Source: Rapana venosa (Eukaryota > Mollusca > Gastropoda > Neogastropoda > Muricidae). From it: DNA of 64,000 bases. Shown here piece by piece: positions 1-12,536 of this stretch (the stretch's first letter is position 1; each line of letters starts with the position of its first letter). The DNA is taken from the NCBI GenBank assembly GCA_028751875.1, contig CM054140.1, forward strand, positions 58,025,826 through 58,089,825. The letters are read 5' to 3'. The notes beneath the pieces were generated by a model. That model saw nothing but the letters and a program-made list of their open reading frames with translations. It was not told the origin of the DNA and did not search any database. The translations under genes and the position numbers were made by a program.

Positions 1-504
1 CCCCCACCCCCCAAAAACCCAACTCCAGTAGTACTTAAAAAAGAATATTTATTTTTACAGTGGGGTTCTCTCCCCCCCCCCCCCCCCCCCCCCCTCTCTC
101 CCCCCCCCCCCCCCACTTCCCTCTCCCCCCACTTCCCCTTCCCTCTTTTCTCTGTAAACCAGCTATGGTCAGTTTAAATTGCCAATTGTCATCATAGTAT
201 AAGAAGTATCCATAAAAAAACATAAAATTATTCCACTTTACAATGTTGTCAGCCAAAAGCTGCTGATGCAATATCCTTAAAATGTGAAAAGAAAAAAAAA
301 ATTACAAATTAGCATCCTCTTTTCATTAACCATACCAAATTTGATGTAACTCTGACTTCATTTAAGTTTGTAACAGGGATTTGTTTGTAAAACAAGCAGA
401 CAAATTCTGGCCTTTTTTCTCCCTCCACTGTATGCCCAGGCCAGCAAGCACACTGGTCATACGTGTATGAAACTGTGAAACACACAACTCTGGGATTCAA
501 ACTG

Positions 505-885
505 AGACAGGATAGCCTGGTTGGTTAGACTAGAGTGTTGCGCACTGCACTCGTGATCTATTGACCCAGGTTTGAATCCCATTCAAGGGGATATTTCCCC
601 CTGGAGTTAACATCAGTTCTGACTCTACTCCCCCCACCCCCCCCAAAAAAAACACCAAAACCTTCAGATGAGACTATAAACTGAGGCCCAGTGTGCGAAC
701 ACATGCAGAACATCTTGCGCACATGTTAAAACCTGTACCGCTTTTCAGAAGAGTAGGCCATTGTGTGCTGGTGGGAACGGACGACAAAATTTACAAAACT
801 GCATACACAAGGACTGGATGTAAGAAAAGCAACATAAGTGCTTATTCCGTTATCCTCGAAATAAGAGAATAGATTATAAATAAAA
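505..885 (+). repeat. tRNA-headed SINE (tail 1)
   Basis: Head GGTTGGTTAGACTAGAGTG with B box AGGTTTGAATCCC. The core GAGACTATAAACTGAGGCCC and the tail GGACTGGATGTAAGAAAAGC ... GCTTATTCCGTTATCCTCG are present. The same family is at 10575-11035 (reversed), 27215-27450 (reversed, partial), 33610-33730 (reversed tail), 42485-42545 (reversed tail), 54060-54345 (reversed), 59605-59760 (reversed) and 62440-62695 (reversed). Confidence 0.8.
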
Positions 886-1359
886 TTAATAAATGAATCA
901 AAACAAGAAAGAAAATTCTTAGATGGAGCTGACAACTGGCAACAAAGACTACAACAATTTGGCCGGAAGGCAGCTTGCTTCAGTTTGGGCATTTGCCTTT
1001 TTATTTTTTCTTTCAAAAGGAAGATTTACTAATAACTGCATTCAAAACAAACAGATCAAATCTTATATCAATGCATATATCATATTTGTTTGAAAAAACA
1101 AACAACAAAAACTAAAAGGTACTAACACGCAGCAGAGAGGGAATCGGAAGATGCTTTACGACGCTCATTGACTCGACCTAACGGAAATCATTTCCTCCCA
1201 TCAAGCAACAAAGGTTAACTACTTCCAGAACACTTTACAAACAACGGCGATAACTCAATAGAACCTGAGGACTGGCGTCTAAATATAACACTTACTTCAA
1301 CGGAGAGGTGCAGGAGTTTTCTCACAGCACCGCCAACAACAATTAAGCTCAGTCCTAAT

Positions 1360-1750
1360 TCTCAGATTCTATAAGAGCAAGAGGTCCTGTGGATGAGACT
1401 ATAAACCAGAATTTGACAAAGAAGCGCTTTGATTTGTTGCTTTACAAGATTCAGCGCTATATAAATTCCATACATTATTATTATTATTATTATTAAACCG
1501 AGACCCCATGTGTGAACACATGCAAAACATCTTGCGCACACATTAAAAACCTGCACTGCCTTTGAGAAGAGTAGGCCATTTCATGACAGTAAGAACGGAT
1601 GACAACATTTTAAAAAATGCATGCGCATAGGTATTGTCGTGTTCAGATGCCATCCCCGAAGCAAGAATGTGGCTACCTTGATGGTGGGTAAAAACAGTTG
1701 CGTACGCAAAATCTTACCACTGGTGAACCCAGAGTTCTTACTGAGGAACC
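1360..1750 (+). repeat. tRNA-headed SINE (tail 2) with nested insertion
   Basis: The SINE core GATGAGACTATAAACC is broken after position 1406 and resumes at about 1496 with CGAGACCCCATGTGTG. The interruption is a different repeat ending GCGCTATATAAATTCCATAC plus (ATT)n. Downstream the copy carries tail 2 (GTGGCTACCTTGATGGTGGG ... CGCAAAATCTTACCACTGG). Confidence 0.75.
1410..1496 (+). repeat. (ATT)n-ending repeat nested in the SINE
   Basis: The tail unit with AGCGCTATATAAATTCCAT followed by (ATT)n. The same unit is at 16160-16206 (plus) and 7210-7275 (reversed), so it is a dispersed element with a microsatellite 3' end. Confidence 0.7.
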
Positions 1751-1995
1751 TTTTTTTTTTTTAATAAGAGCAAAAAAGTAAAGACACAATACCCGAGTGT
1801 TTGGTAGAACAAATTTTTGGATTTTTTTTCTAAGATTGAATATTGAATGAAAGCAACATATTACAGATAAGAGAAGTCTCTCACAGTATCATGTGCAAGA
1901 GATGTCTTTTCTTACTTTTTCAACAAAAGCATTTGTTATATTCACAAATATTGACATTCCTCAAAAAATGGCAACCAAACATGAGTAAGACATTA

Positions 1996-2002
1996 TTATC
2001 AC

Positions 2003-2050
<48 letters not shown>

Positions 2051-2101
2051 TATAATTATATATATATATATATATATATTTTATATATATATATATATAT
2101 G
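1996..2101. repeat. (AT)n microsatellite
   Basis: About 100 bp of near-pure AT dinucleotide with short interruptions. A similar (AT)n tract of about 50 bp lies at 36613-36663 in PPP1R8. Confidence 0.95.
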
Positions 2102-2819
2102 GCAAATTCTCACAGCATTCTCAATAAGAAAGTTTTCAATTTATGCAATAATGGGGTTGGGGGGGAGGGGGGGCGAAGGTAAAAAATGTCCTTCCCTACA
2201 AGACAGTAACCAAATAAATTACAAGCAAAAATATAGATACAGCATATTTCTCACAGCAACATGAATAAGAAATGCTTTTATATCATAACATTTGTTCAGG
2301 GTTCGAATTTTTTCTCCAAAATTGTCATTCCCTACAAAATGGTAACCAAAATTGAGCAAAAAAGGATATTACTCCACATCTAATGGCAAATTTCTCACAA
2401 CATCATGAATAATAAAAGTGTGATTTAATTATATCATACTTTTTTTTTATTGTCTACAACTGCCATAGACAGAAGAAAGAAAAAAACAACCTGAAAGTGA
2501 GCAACACCATACCATTGCATTTATATATTGTATGGGAAGCTGCTATCAGAATAATGCCTAAGAAACAAGTTTTTTTAATTCTATCATAACATTTTTTCTT
2601 TATATTTTTCTTAATGGTCATTTTACTACCAGACAATCATGAATACGATCAACAACATATTGTTACTGATAAGGAAAGCTTCTCGGAGCATCATGAATAA
2701 GAAACAATTCCATCTAATTCCATCCCACATACTTTTATTTCCCGCTACTGCTATACCTCACAAAACAATAACCGAATATAATACGCGCAACAAGATATTA
2801 GTTCTGACATTTGCAAAAT

Positions 2820-2883
2820 GACACACACACACCACCCCCCTCCACCCGTGCGTGTGTGTGTGTGTCTGTGTCTGTGTGTGAGT

Positions 2884-2966
<83 letters not shown>

Positions 2967-3018
2967 TGTGAGTGAGTGTGTGTCTGTGTCTGTATGTGTG
3001 AGTGCGAGTGTGTGCATG

Positions 3019-3049
<31 letters not shown>

Positions 3050-3240
3050 TGGTGTGTGTGTGTGTGTGAGTGTGTGCATGTGTGTGTGTGTGTGAGAGAG
3101 AGAGTGTGCATGTGTGTGAGTGTGCATGTGTGTGCGTGTGTGCGCATGTGTGTATGTGTGTGCATGTGAGAGAGTGTGCATGTGTGTATCACTGTATGCG
3201 TATGTGTATGTGTGTGTGTGTATCTGTGTCTGTGTGTGTG
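2820..3240. repeat. Long (GT)n complex
   Basis: About 420 bp of GT dinucleotides with GA, GC and TC interruptions. It gives spurious Cys-Val or Thr-His open frames in all phases. Confidence 0.95.
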
Positions 3241-3399
3241 TTGTTATTTTCTTTTGCTCATTTCCAAACCACCAGGCCCCGCAGCTGATGTTGTGAGGCA
3301 AATTAGTTTTGTCGTTTTCTCGGCGCCTCGCGGCCATTACCGCTGTGAACGGCCTCATGAACAATGCATGCCGCAGCATTCGCACAGCAACACCTTTCG

Positions 3400-3929
3400 T
3401 TTCAGCCCCCCCCCCCCCCCCCCCCTTTCCATGGCAGCATCCCATCTCCGCCCTGCCCTGCCCCAAACCCTGCTGGCCACACCACAGAAAGTGGGGCTGG
3501 CTAATTCAATAGACTGGCTGCCACTGCTTAACTGAATCAGAGGGAGTGTGTGGTTGTAGGTTCGGAGACTAGCAGGGGCAGATGTGACTAGCAAAGCAGA
3601 TGTGTGTGGACAGAGGAAGACAGATGGTAGTGAGAGAGAGATATATATATATATAAAATGAATACAGAGTCTGTCACACACATGTGTGTGACGCTCATGG
3701 TCATAATCACTGAGGCACACGGAGAAACGCAGATGGATGCATGCACACACACATGTACACACAATATCTATCCATTTTCACACTCACTTGGGCAGACAGA
3801 CAGACAGACAGAGAGGCAGGCAGGCAGGCAGACAGAAAGACAGACACAGACATATATGAGCACTCTTAGTTTTTAATGGAGGACTAGATGAATATAAAAC
3901 AAATGCATTTCTTATTCAGTGTGTGTGTG

Positions 3930-3960
<31 letters not shown>

Positions 3961-5327
3961 CATGTGAGCATGTGTGCATGTGTTTACATGTGTGCATGCA
4001 TATGTGTGTGTGTGCATGAGAGTTCACAAGCTGTACATGTGTTTGCATGCAGTCTTACCATGTGTTTAGAGTGGTGAAGTGTATGCACATGCATGTGTGA
4101 CTACAGCACAATTTTTTAAAATAAAATTTTACAGACCTGGCATTTTTTCACAGTCACACACACACACACATATTTTCTCCACCACACCCCACCACACACA
4201 CACACAAACACAACACAGACAGACACACACACACACAGACACACACACACACACACTTTCTCCCCTCACCACACACACACACAAACACACAGACACACAC
4301 ACTCACACACACACACACACAGAAAATCCAATTACAAAGCCATTGACCTGCCACTTTTCACTTCCCTACACTCCAAAGCCAGCCCAGGCCTATCGGGTGA
4401 GCTGAAGGCAATCTAACCCCACATTTCCCCTCCCAGATGTTTCTTTTGTCTCCTTTCCTTCTGATGGCTCTATTCCTTCCAAGAATACATTCTGGACACC
4501 GTGACAAATCCATTCTCGCGCACCAATGACGCAGCTGGCTCGACTCCTTTCATATCATACATTACGCATAGTTCTAAAACTATAAATATATTACATGCTT
4601 TTGTTTGGTTTGTGTTGTTGGTCTCTTTCAGTCATTTAGTTTTTTGCTTAAGTTTTTCCCCCCTTTTCTACACTAATTGTCTGTCTCTGTCTGTCTCTGG
4701 CACTTATATATATACACACATACTTTCTCTAATTCTCTCCCCCCCTCCCCCCCTGTCTGTTTATCTCTATCTTCACCCCATCCCTCCCCACCCCCCAAAA
4801 AATCCCACAAACTAACAAGTCTGTATGGCTTTGTTTTGTTACACAAGCATTCTATTGCAGGTCGAAGAACCCACAGCAAGAAATTAAAGTTGTTACTGGC
4901 CAAACTTTGGAGCAAATTGAAATAAAAAGCCAAAGCCATTCTCATAGAGAACGGTCAAATCGTGCACATTTAAAAAAAAATATTCATAAAATACAAGAAC
5001 TGGTGACCCTGCACTAGTGGCAACACACTCTTCCCAGGGAGAGCAGCTGGATGGAATTTCAAGCATAGAAATTCCCCGAAAATGGAATGAAGCTACCTTA
5101 ATGATGGCCAAAAACAGTCACATATTAATACATAAAAATCTCACCACTGGTGAGCGTCAGAGCACTAGCCAAAGAATGATGATGAAAACAAATAACAGAA
5201 CAAATAAAAAACAAACAAGCCCACCCTCTCCCCCCAGAAATCTGCAATAACAGAAAGTGGTATATACAAAACAGTATGTATCTACAAACAAAATACAAAA
5301 CACACACATACACAGTCACACACCACA

Positions 5328-5358
<31 letters not shown>

Positions 5359-5639
5359 ACTGCAAGCACACACACACACAAAATCTGGTCTTAAAACTCA
5401 ACAACAACAAAAAACACACAAAAAAGATATTGCTCTCCCTGAATGGCCATAAAAAAAAAATGTTTAATGACTTAGCACATCTTTAATGGACTCCTTCCAT
5501 TTTGTTATTTATAAGCATCTGTGTTGGTCCTCATGCTCAAATATGATCCTTTCTTCAGAGTATGTCTAAAATCAACAAGATGACAGTTTAATTCAACATG
5601 CTCATTTACGAGCCCCCCCCCCCCCCCCCCCCTTCATCT
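3400..5639. other. Repeat-rich stretch, no gene seen
   Basis: Contains poly-C (3405-3425), (GACA)n (3796-3850), (GT)n (3920-4020), (CA)n (4155-4325), CT/C-rich DNA (4680-4800), a SINE tail (5010-5175), (CA)n (5300-5385) and poly-C (5612-5631). I searched the minus strand for a further EGF-gene exon and recognised none. Confidence 0.6.
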
Positions 5640-5962
5640 TCCAGGGACCTGTCATTATAAAGAAACATTCCACCTTCTGGAAATTCTGTGTCAGGAATTC
5701 CCTCTTTTCTATCCCTCTCTTTGTTTCTGCCTTGTTGCTTTCGTTCCAGTCACCTCCTTCTCATCTTGGTTCTGCCTTCTTGGTCCACCCTCCTGTGTTT
5801 CTTTTTCTTCCCAAAAAGACTTGGAGAGAAATGTTTCTCACATCATGTCCAAGTTGGATGCTCTGGGCCTGACTTCTCAGGCATTTAATGGCAGCGCAAC
5901 GCATTTTCACTCATATGACAGACAACACTATTTGTCTGCTAAACGTTCAAAGAAGAAGACAA
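5640..5962 (+). repeat. Dispersed 325-bp element with AAG-rich end, copy 1
   Basis: Shares with copies at 16516-16862 and 58178-58504 the start (CAGGGACCTGTCA), the pyrimidine-rich middle (GGAATTCCCTCTTTTCTATC), the block GGGCCTGACTTCTCAGGCAT and the end CAAAGAAGAAGA. No tRNA-like head is evident. Confidence 0.75.
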
Positions 5963-6037
5963 AAGAATTTGTGTGAGATCCTACCAAAAAAGTTGTGAAA
6001 TGTTTTTGGTTTTTTTAAAAAAGAAGACAATTTTCAT

Positions 6038-6612
6038 TTAATTGGTGGGCAAACAATCACGTACGCAAAAAATCTCACCATTAGTCCTTTTAATTGGTGG
6101 GCAAACAATCACATACACAAAAAAACTCACCATTAGTCCTTTTAATTGGTGGGCAAACAATCACATACGCAAAAAATCTCACCATTAGTCCTTTTAATTG
6201 GTGGGCAAACAATCACATACGCAAAAAAACTCACCATTAGTCCTTTTAATTGGTGGGCAAACAATCACATACGCAAAAAATCTCACCATTAGTCCTTTTA
6301 ATTGGTGGGCAAAACAATCACATACGCAAAAAAAATCTCACCATTAGTCCTTTTAATCGGTGGGCAAAACAATCACATACGCAAAAAAAATCTCACCATT
6401 AGTCCTTTTAATTGGTGGGCAAAACAATCACATACGCAAAAAATCTCACCATTAGTCCTTTTACTTGGTGGGCAAACAATCACATACACAAAAATCTCAC
6501 CATTAGTCCTTTTAATTGGTGGGCAAAACAATCACATACGCAAAAACTCTCACCATTAGTCCTTTTAATTGGTGGACAAACAATCACATACACAAAAATC
6601 TCACCAAAACCT
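6038..6612. repeat. 52-54 bp minisatellite, about 11 copies, derived from SINE tail 2
   Basis: Repeats of TTGGTGGGCAAACAATCACA followed by TACGCAAAAAATCTCACCAT and TAGTCCTTTTAA. Copy starts fall every 51-55 bp from about 6038 to 6567. The unit matches the tail-2 part of the dispersed SINE, for example at 32155-32205. It lies downstream of EGF exon 4. Confidence 0.9.
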
Positions 6613-6759
6613 CAGAACTCTCTTAGCAGGCAAACACACTACACAAAAACCACACAAAACACTCAAGCTCACTACAAACACACACACACACACACACAAA
6701 CAACAAAACAACAGAAAAACCAACAAAAAATATATATCAAGACCCAGTACTCCACTCAC

Positions 6760-7105
6760 CTCGCTCGCAGTAGCTTCCGGAGAACCCCAGAGGGCAGTTG
6801 CACCGGGCGTACCCCTCCTCCACCACGCAGGTGCCGTTATGCAGACACGCTATGCCGTCACACGCCGAGGACATCGGCGGCCCAGTCAAACCGTCTTCGC
6901 CAAACGCCAGCCTCCCCGGCTCGTCTTCCACGGGCGGTGGGGCCACCACGTTGTCTTCATCGTGGTGATGGGGAACCAGGGGTGGATGTTCGGGTGGATG
7001 TTGTTGCCGGGCTGGCGCCGGGTGGCTTGGCCAGATGTTGGCGGCAAGTACGGCTTGGCTGTCGTGTCGGCTCGCGCTGCCTCCTTCCCTCAGCCGATAC
7101 ATGGA
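6760..7105 (-). CDS. EGF gene exon 4: linker plus EGF-like domain 2
   Basis: 115 codons plus one base. The first 80 residues are rich in Pro, His and acidic residues. A canonical EGF-like domain follows with six cysteines, the Asn-Gly-Thr-Cys turn and the C-x-C-P-x-G-F-x-G-x-x-C-E ending. The acceptor is CAAACAG at 7106-7108, preceded on the minus strand by a TTTTCCCC stretch and then an (ATT)n tract. The donor is GAG-GTGAGT. GC content is much higher than in the flanking DNA, which marks the coding boundaries clearly. Confidence 0.72.
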
Positions 7106-7127
7106 CTGTTTGCGGTGGTCGGGGGAA

Positions 7128-7159
<32 letters not shown>

Positions 7160-10100
7160 TAATAATAATAATAATGATAATAATAATATAAAAAAATTTT
7201 TTTTTTTAAAATAATAATAATAAATGGAATTTATATAGCGCTGTATCTTGCACAGACAAATCAAAGCGCCTGCACTCAAGCCATTCCTACACAGCCATGC
7301 AACCAATAGCAAGCAATAGTTCTAACAAGTCCAAATGCACACACACACACCACACACACACACAATGGACACAAAATGGATGGAGAAGGATTGTTTATGG
7401 TTAAAATGATGTGATTTTGGGGTGGGGGGGGGTGGGGGGGTGAGATAATGTGTTGTGTATGTGCGCATGCCGCTGTGTGTTTGTTGTTGTTGTTTGTTGA
7501 TGTACGTGTGTTTAGTGTATTGGTGTGTGTGTGTTGTGTTGTGTGTGTGTGTGTGTGTGTGTGTTTGTGACATTTTTATTTGAAGTCATTTTGGAATGTT
7601 TTTTACCAATATGAAATATAGCTTTTTTGTGTGTTTTTTATGCGTATCAATCTGCCTGTCAGTATTGTAATTGCCCTTCATGGGATGATTAAAGTGTTTT
7701 TGACTTGACTTGACTTGACTTCTTCCTAGTCGAATGCTCTCACAGCAATTATTGTTGTTTTTAATGAATGAAAGGGAACTGAAGAAAATTCTGTTGCAAT
7801 AATTTTTGTTGGTGTCAATGCACACATTAGTAGCTTTATGGGTTAACAAATGTATGCCAACATGTACGTATGTAAACATGTATATATTTGCATGTGTAAT
7901 TGTGTATGCATACATGTTTGTAAAGACACACACACATGCACAACACAACACACACACACACACACACACACAAGCACACTTACACTTCCACACATAACTG
8001 TAAAGTAAAAAAACTGTACTCACTCGGTCATAAATACATAATGTATACATTTTTTTCCATTACAAAACAGTACAAATCTACAATAAACAGACTTTTTATG
8101 CAGCCTCAAAGGATTTGTTATGAAACAAAAGAAAAAAACCTATGATAAAGATGAAAACCTCTTTATTTCACACACACACACACACACACAAACACACAAA
8201 CCTCAACCTCCTCCACACCCTTTATCCCCTTTCCGCATCATTCAACTCCACCAACATGAACTAACACTTCAACTAAAACTAATGAAGAAATAACGACCAT
8301 CCCCTAATCTCTCTTTTCCCAAAAAGGACCATGACCGACAACAGACACTAACTCACACACACTGTCATACACACACACACACACATGCACGCACGCACAC
8401 ACACACTCTCTCTCTCTCTCACACACACCACACACACAACCGCTAGCCCACACACACACCACCCCACACCCCCCCCCCCCACACATACACTCACCACACA
8501 CACACATGCACACACACACACACATACAGTACACACACACAGTTTGACTCACAACACACACACCCAACACACTACACACAATCAGCCATTCCTCACAAAT
8601 CATCCCCCCCTGCCCCCCCTCACCATCCCCTCCTCCACCCCCACCCCCCACCCCCCACCCCCAAAACAACGCTTTTGTTGCCCCCTGGTACCTGAGGTGG
8701 ATCCAGCCCGGCCTTCATATCCAGAGAATGATGGACGACAACATCGCTATTCACCAGGCTTCCCGGCGCCCCCAATTCCACGGGATCAGGGGGGTTGTGG
8801 GCCCCTAATCCAACGACCTGGGCCTCCCTCACCCCCCCTTCCACCACCGTCTGCTGCTGCTGCTGCTGCGTTTCGGGTCGGGACAGATTGATTCTGTCGG
8901 TGGAGGCAGCAGCAGGGGCAGGTCCCTTGTTCTTCCTCCTACTATCGTCATCCTTCCTGGCCGTGGGAGGGGAGGAAGGGTGCTCTTTGGGGTTCCATGT
9001 GTTGTCTTCTGATGATGAGAGTCGTGGAATGAGTGAGGGAGGTTAGATGGAGAGAGAGAGGGAGAGAAAGAGAGAGGGAGGGGGAGAGAGAGGGAGGGAG
9101 GGAGGGGAGAGAGGGAAGAGAGGAGAGAGGCGGGAGAGAGATACAGAGACAAGAGAGAGACTGGGACAGAGAGATAGAAGAAGAATATATATAAAGAGAG
9201 AGAGAGAGAGAGATAGACAGACAGACAGAGACAGACAGAAAGAGAGAGAGGGGAGAAACCAGATAGACAAAGACAGAGAGATAAAGAGAGAGGGGAGAGA
9301 GAGACAGACACACAGAGACAGACAGAAGAGAGAGAGAAAGAGACACAGAGAGACAACACACACAGAGTAAGAGCAGAAAGACAGAGAGACAAGAGATGAG
9401 TGAATGAGAGAGAAGGGTGAGAAGAGAAAGAAAGACGGAATGACAGAGAATGAGAGAGAAGGGGGAGGGGGGGGACAAACTCTGAAGACCTGGAATGAGC
9501 TTCTCTGTGAAAGAGAGGGAATGGAGAACACCCACCCTGCAAGGTCTTGTAAGGATCTTCCATTGAACCATTTATCCCCGCTTCATCAACCTCTTTCGTT
9601 GGCTCAAACGAGGAGAATGAAAAGGCCACTCTACAACAGGGATGAGGATTTGATGTAGTACTGAGGTAATGAGTCTGGCACGTACAAGAAAGGGGAGGGG
9701 GGGAATGAGGGGGGGGGGGGGGGGGGGAGGGGGAGGTAATCATTTTCAGTTTAGCCACTGGGGAAAAAAAACCCATATAACTTGCCAATAGTTATACCAA
9801 AAGAATGTGGGAGTGCTGGGGGGCCCTTTCAGTGTAACTGTGAATAGCATCCCCTCCTTCTGCTAGAAAATTCCCCTTTACCAGCTACCATGACGCAGAG
9901 GCTAGCGCTTTGGTTTATGGACTGGAAGGTTGCGGATAAGAGTCATAGGGATTTTCAAATTCAGGCCAGCCCCTACCCAGAGTGAGTGTAATGCACACAA
10001 GATAACTTGCGAGAAAGAAAGACATCTTTGTCCTTCAAGATTTGAGACACCCACATAGAGGAATATTCTGACAGGCGCACTATTACTGAATAAATCAAAA

Positions 10101-12490
10101 TTTAAACCATACAAAAGAAACACTAAGCAAAACTTTTATTAAGACACAAATCAGTTTGAGTTACCTTCTTCAGTCTTGCTAACGACGGTTGCCAATTCTG
10201 TGTCTTAATTAAAGTTCTTGCTTTAGTCACTACTAACGTAAAAGCCCACTTTACGATATCGCCGAGACTAAATACCCATTCCCGAAAGATTAGAGAGAAA
10301 GGGTAGACCTTCTTTAATGATGCATAGCTAATCAGCGCAACGTATTCAGACAGACAGACAGACAGACAGATAAAGCCTAAAGCCTTGATTAGTAGCTCAG
10401 ACATAGCTAAAACTAAACAAGCACTTTAAAAAAAACAAAAAAAACTAACAACTTTGTTTGTTCCTCAGCTAGTGCTCCAAGATACACCAATGGTAAGATT
10501 TTTGCGTATGCAACCGTTTCTGACTTCACGGATGATGGTCTAAACTGTAAAAACACCACTAGGAGTACAGGCAATATTTTAATATTTCTTGTCGTCCATT
10601 CTTACCAGCATAAATGGTCTACTCTTCCAAAAGGCAGAATGGGTTTTATTACTTTATTTATTTATTTATATATTCTTTTATATTTATTTATTCTTTTATA
10701 TCGAGGATAATGGAATAAGCACTCAAATGCTTTTTTACATCCAGTCCCCGTGTGTATGCAGTTTTGTAAATTTTGTCATCTATTTCCACCGGCAGACATG
10801 GCATACTCTTCCGAAAAGCGGAATTAACAGGATTTAACGTGTGCGCAAGATGTTCTTTGTGCCTCCATACATGGGGCCTCAGTTTACAGTCTCATTGGAA
10901 GGATTTTCAGGGGAGTGGAGTCAGTACTGGTGTTAACTCCAGGGAGAAAATCCCCTAGAACAGGCAGTAGCGGCTTGAACCTGGGCCATCAAAGTGCGAA
11001 TACAACACTCTAATCTAACTCACTACGACAGCTCTGATTTCGTATTTTCTTTTCTTTTTTTTTCTTTTTCAAATATTGAAGGCACATTAAGTAGGCCCAC
11101 TTGTAGCTTTCACAAAGAAAGAATAACTGCCATTCAACTTGAAGAATGTCATTTATGCCAGATATACTGCACACAAAAAAGACAAACAAAAAACAAGTTA
11201 CAGCCCAAAAGAAGAAAAAAAAGTTGTTAATCTGTCACGTATAGTGTAGCACAAGTGGACGCCTATTTTCTAGGGTCTGCCAGACATACGACATCAATGA
11301 AATAATCTTGTGATGATTACTACAAAAATGACACAATCTTCCAACCATCACTTCCACCCCTTCCCTCCTCCCCCCCCCCCCCCCCCCCCCCCCCAACCCC
11401 ATCCATCTATATAAGACACCCAGACAGAGCCGATCCCTCTCCTCTCCTTCGAGAAACAAGCAAAGAATGCTGACTGGCAAGACAGGAGAGTTGTAACATA
11501 ATCACCCTCTTGGATTGTAAAAAGTGTGCTGAGTGTTGCCCATAAACAGAGAAGCAGCACGGTACGCACTGTCGTTGGGTTTGTTTTGGCAGAGGTTTTT
11601 TTATCTATCCTTTTAAAAAAACAGCCCTGTCTCCTTCTACACATCATCTGTAAACAACAACAAAACACACAAACAACAAACAAACAAACAAACAAATCAA
11701 AGCACAAGGAGGAGGAAAAAATGCAAAGCAAGAAGACAAAAATATAATCCAGATATCTTACCGAAGGTGATAATGACCATAGGCCAAACTGACATTTGTA
11801 TTATTAACAAGAAAAAGTTATCTCCACGTTAGAAAGGAAAGCAAACATAAGTATAAAATAAAATAAAAAAGGATTCCCTGAAAGTAACACCTTCCCGACT
11901 CCCAACACAAACAAGTAAACAATCTGATCTCCTTGCAAAATATCCTTCATGCTCACTTTCACACTCAACTAATATATAGTAATAATGAATCAAAAAACCA
12001 AAAAAAACTTAAACACTGCATCCCTATATATAAATAGTAATGATTAATTAAAATATTATACTTTTTAGTTCAAGATGAAATTGAATACAAATTAAAATCA
12101 AGTTTACTTGATCACAATGGACACTGCAGATGTTTGTTTGGGGTTTGTTGGGTTTTTTGGTGCCTCAGCAAGAGCTATGAGGTTCACCAATGGTGAGATT
12201 TTGTGTCCGCAACCAAACAGCTCACCATCAAGGTAGCCACATTCTGACTTTGGGGATATATATATATATCCAAATAATTACTTACAGAGGGAAGGGATGG
12301 AATACACATGCACTTGCGCTCACAAACACACTTACCCACTCCACTCACACTCTCTATCCCACTTGCACACTCCCATCTCTCTCTCCCTCTCTATCCCCCC
12401 CACTTCTCTCTCTCTCCCTCCCTCCCTCCCTCCCTCCCTCTCTCTCTCTCTCTCTCTCCCCCCCCCCCCTCCTTCCCTCTCTCTACCTCC

Positions 12491-12536
<46 letters not shown>

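Noticed and set aside
309..500. Minus-strand frame with a few Cys (possible further EGF exon)
   Set aside because: Cysteine spacing does not fit an EGF module, and no acceptor with the required phase was seen.
507..580. tRNA genes (several A-box/B-box-like sites, for example 507, 27883, 41248, 55335)
   Set aside because: None folds to a full cloverleaf with a proper acceptor stem by eye. Each is followed by a SINE body and recurs in multiple copies.
2751..3466. Long open frames of Thr-His, Cys-Val or Ser-Leu repeats (also near 8304-8669, 9043-9788, 20293-20861 and 39101-39443)
   Set aside because: They are translations of (GT)n/(CA)n or (GA)n/(CT)n tracts, which stay open in several frames on both strands. 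No domain, splice or start context supports them.
6038..6612. CRISPR-like array
   Set aside because: Units are directly adjacent with no unique spacers, and the window is an animal genome. It is a minisatellite.
6302..7191. Repetitive open frames rich in GGQNNHIRK-type repeats
   Set aside because: They are the SINE-derived minisatellite read through. The downstream part of one is the wrong strand of EGF exon 4.
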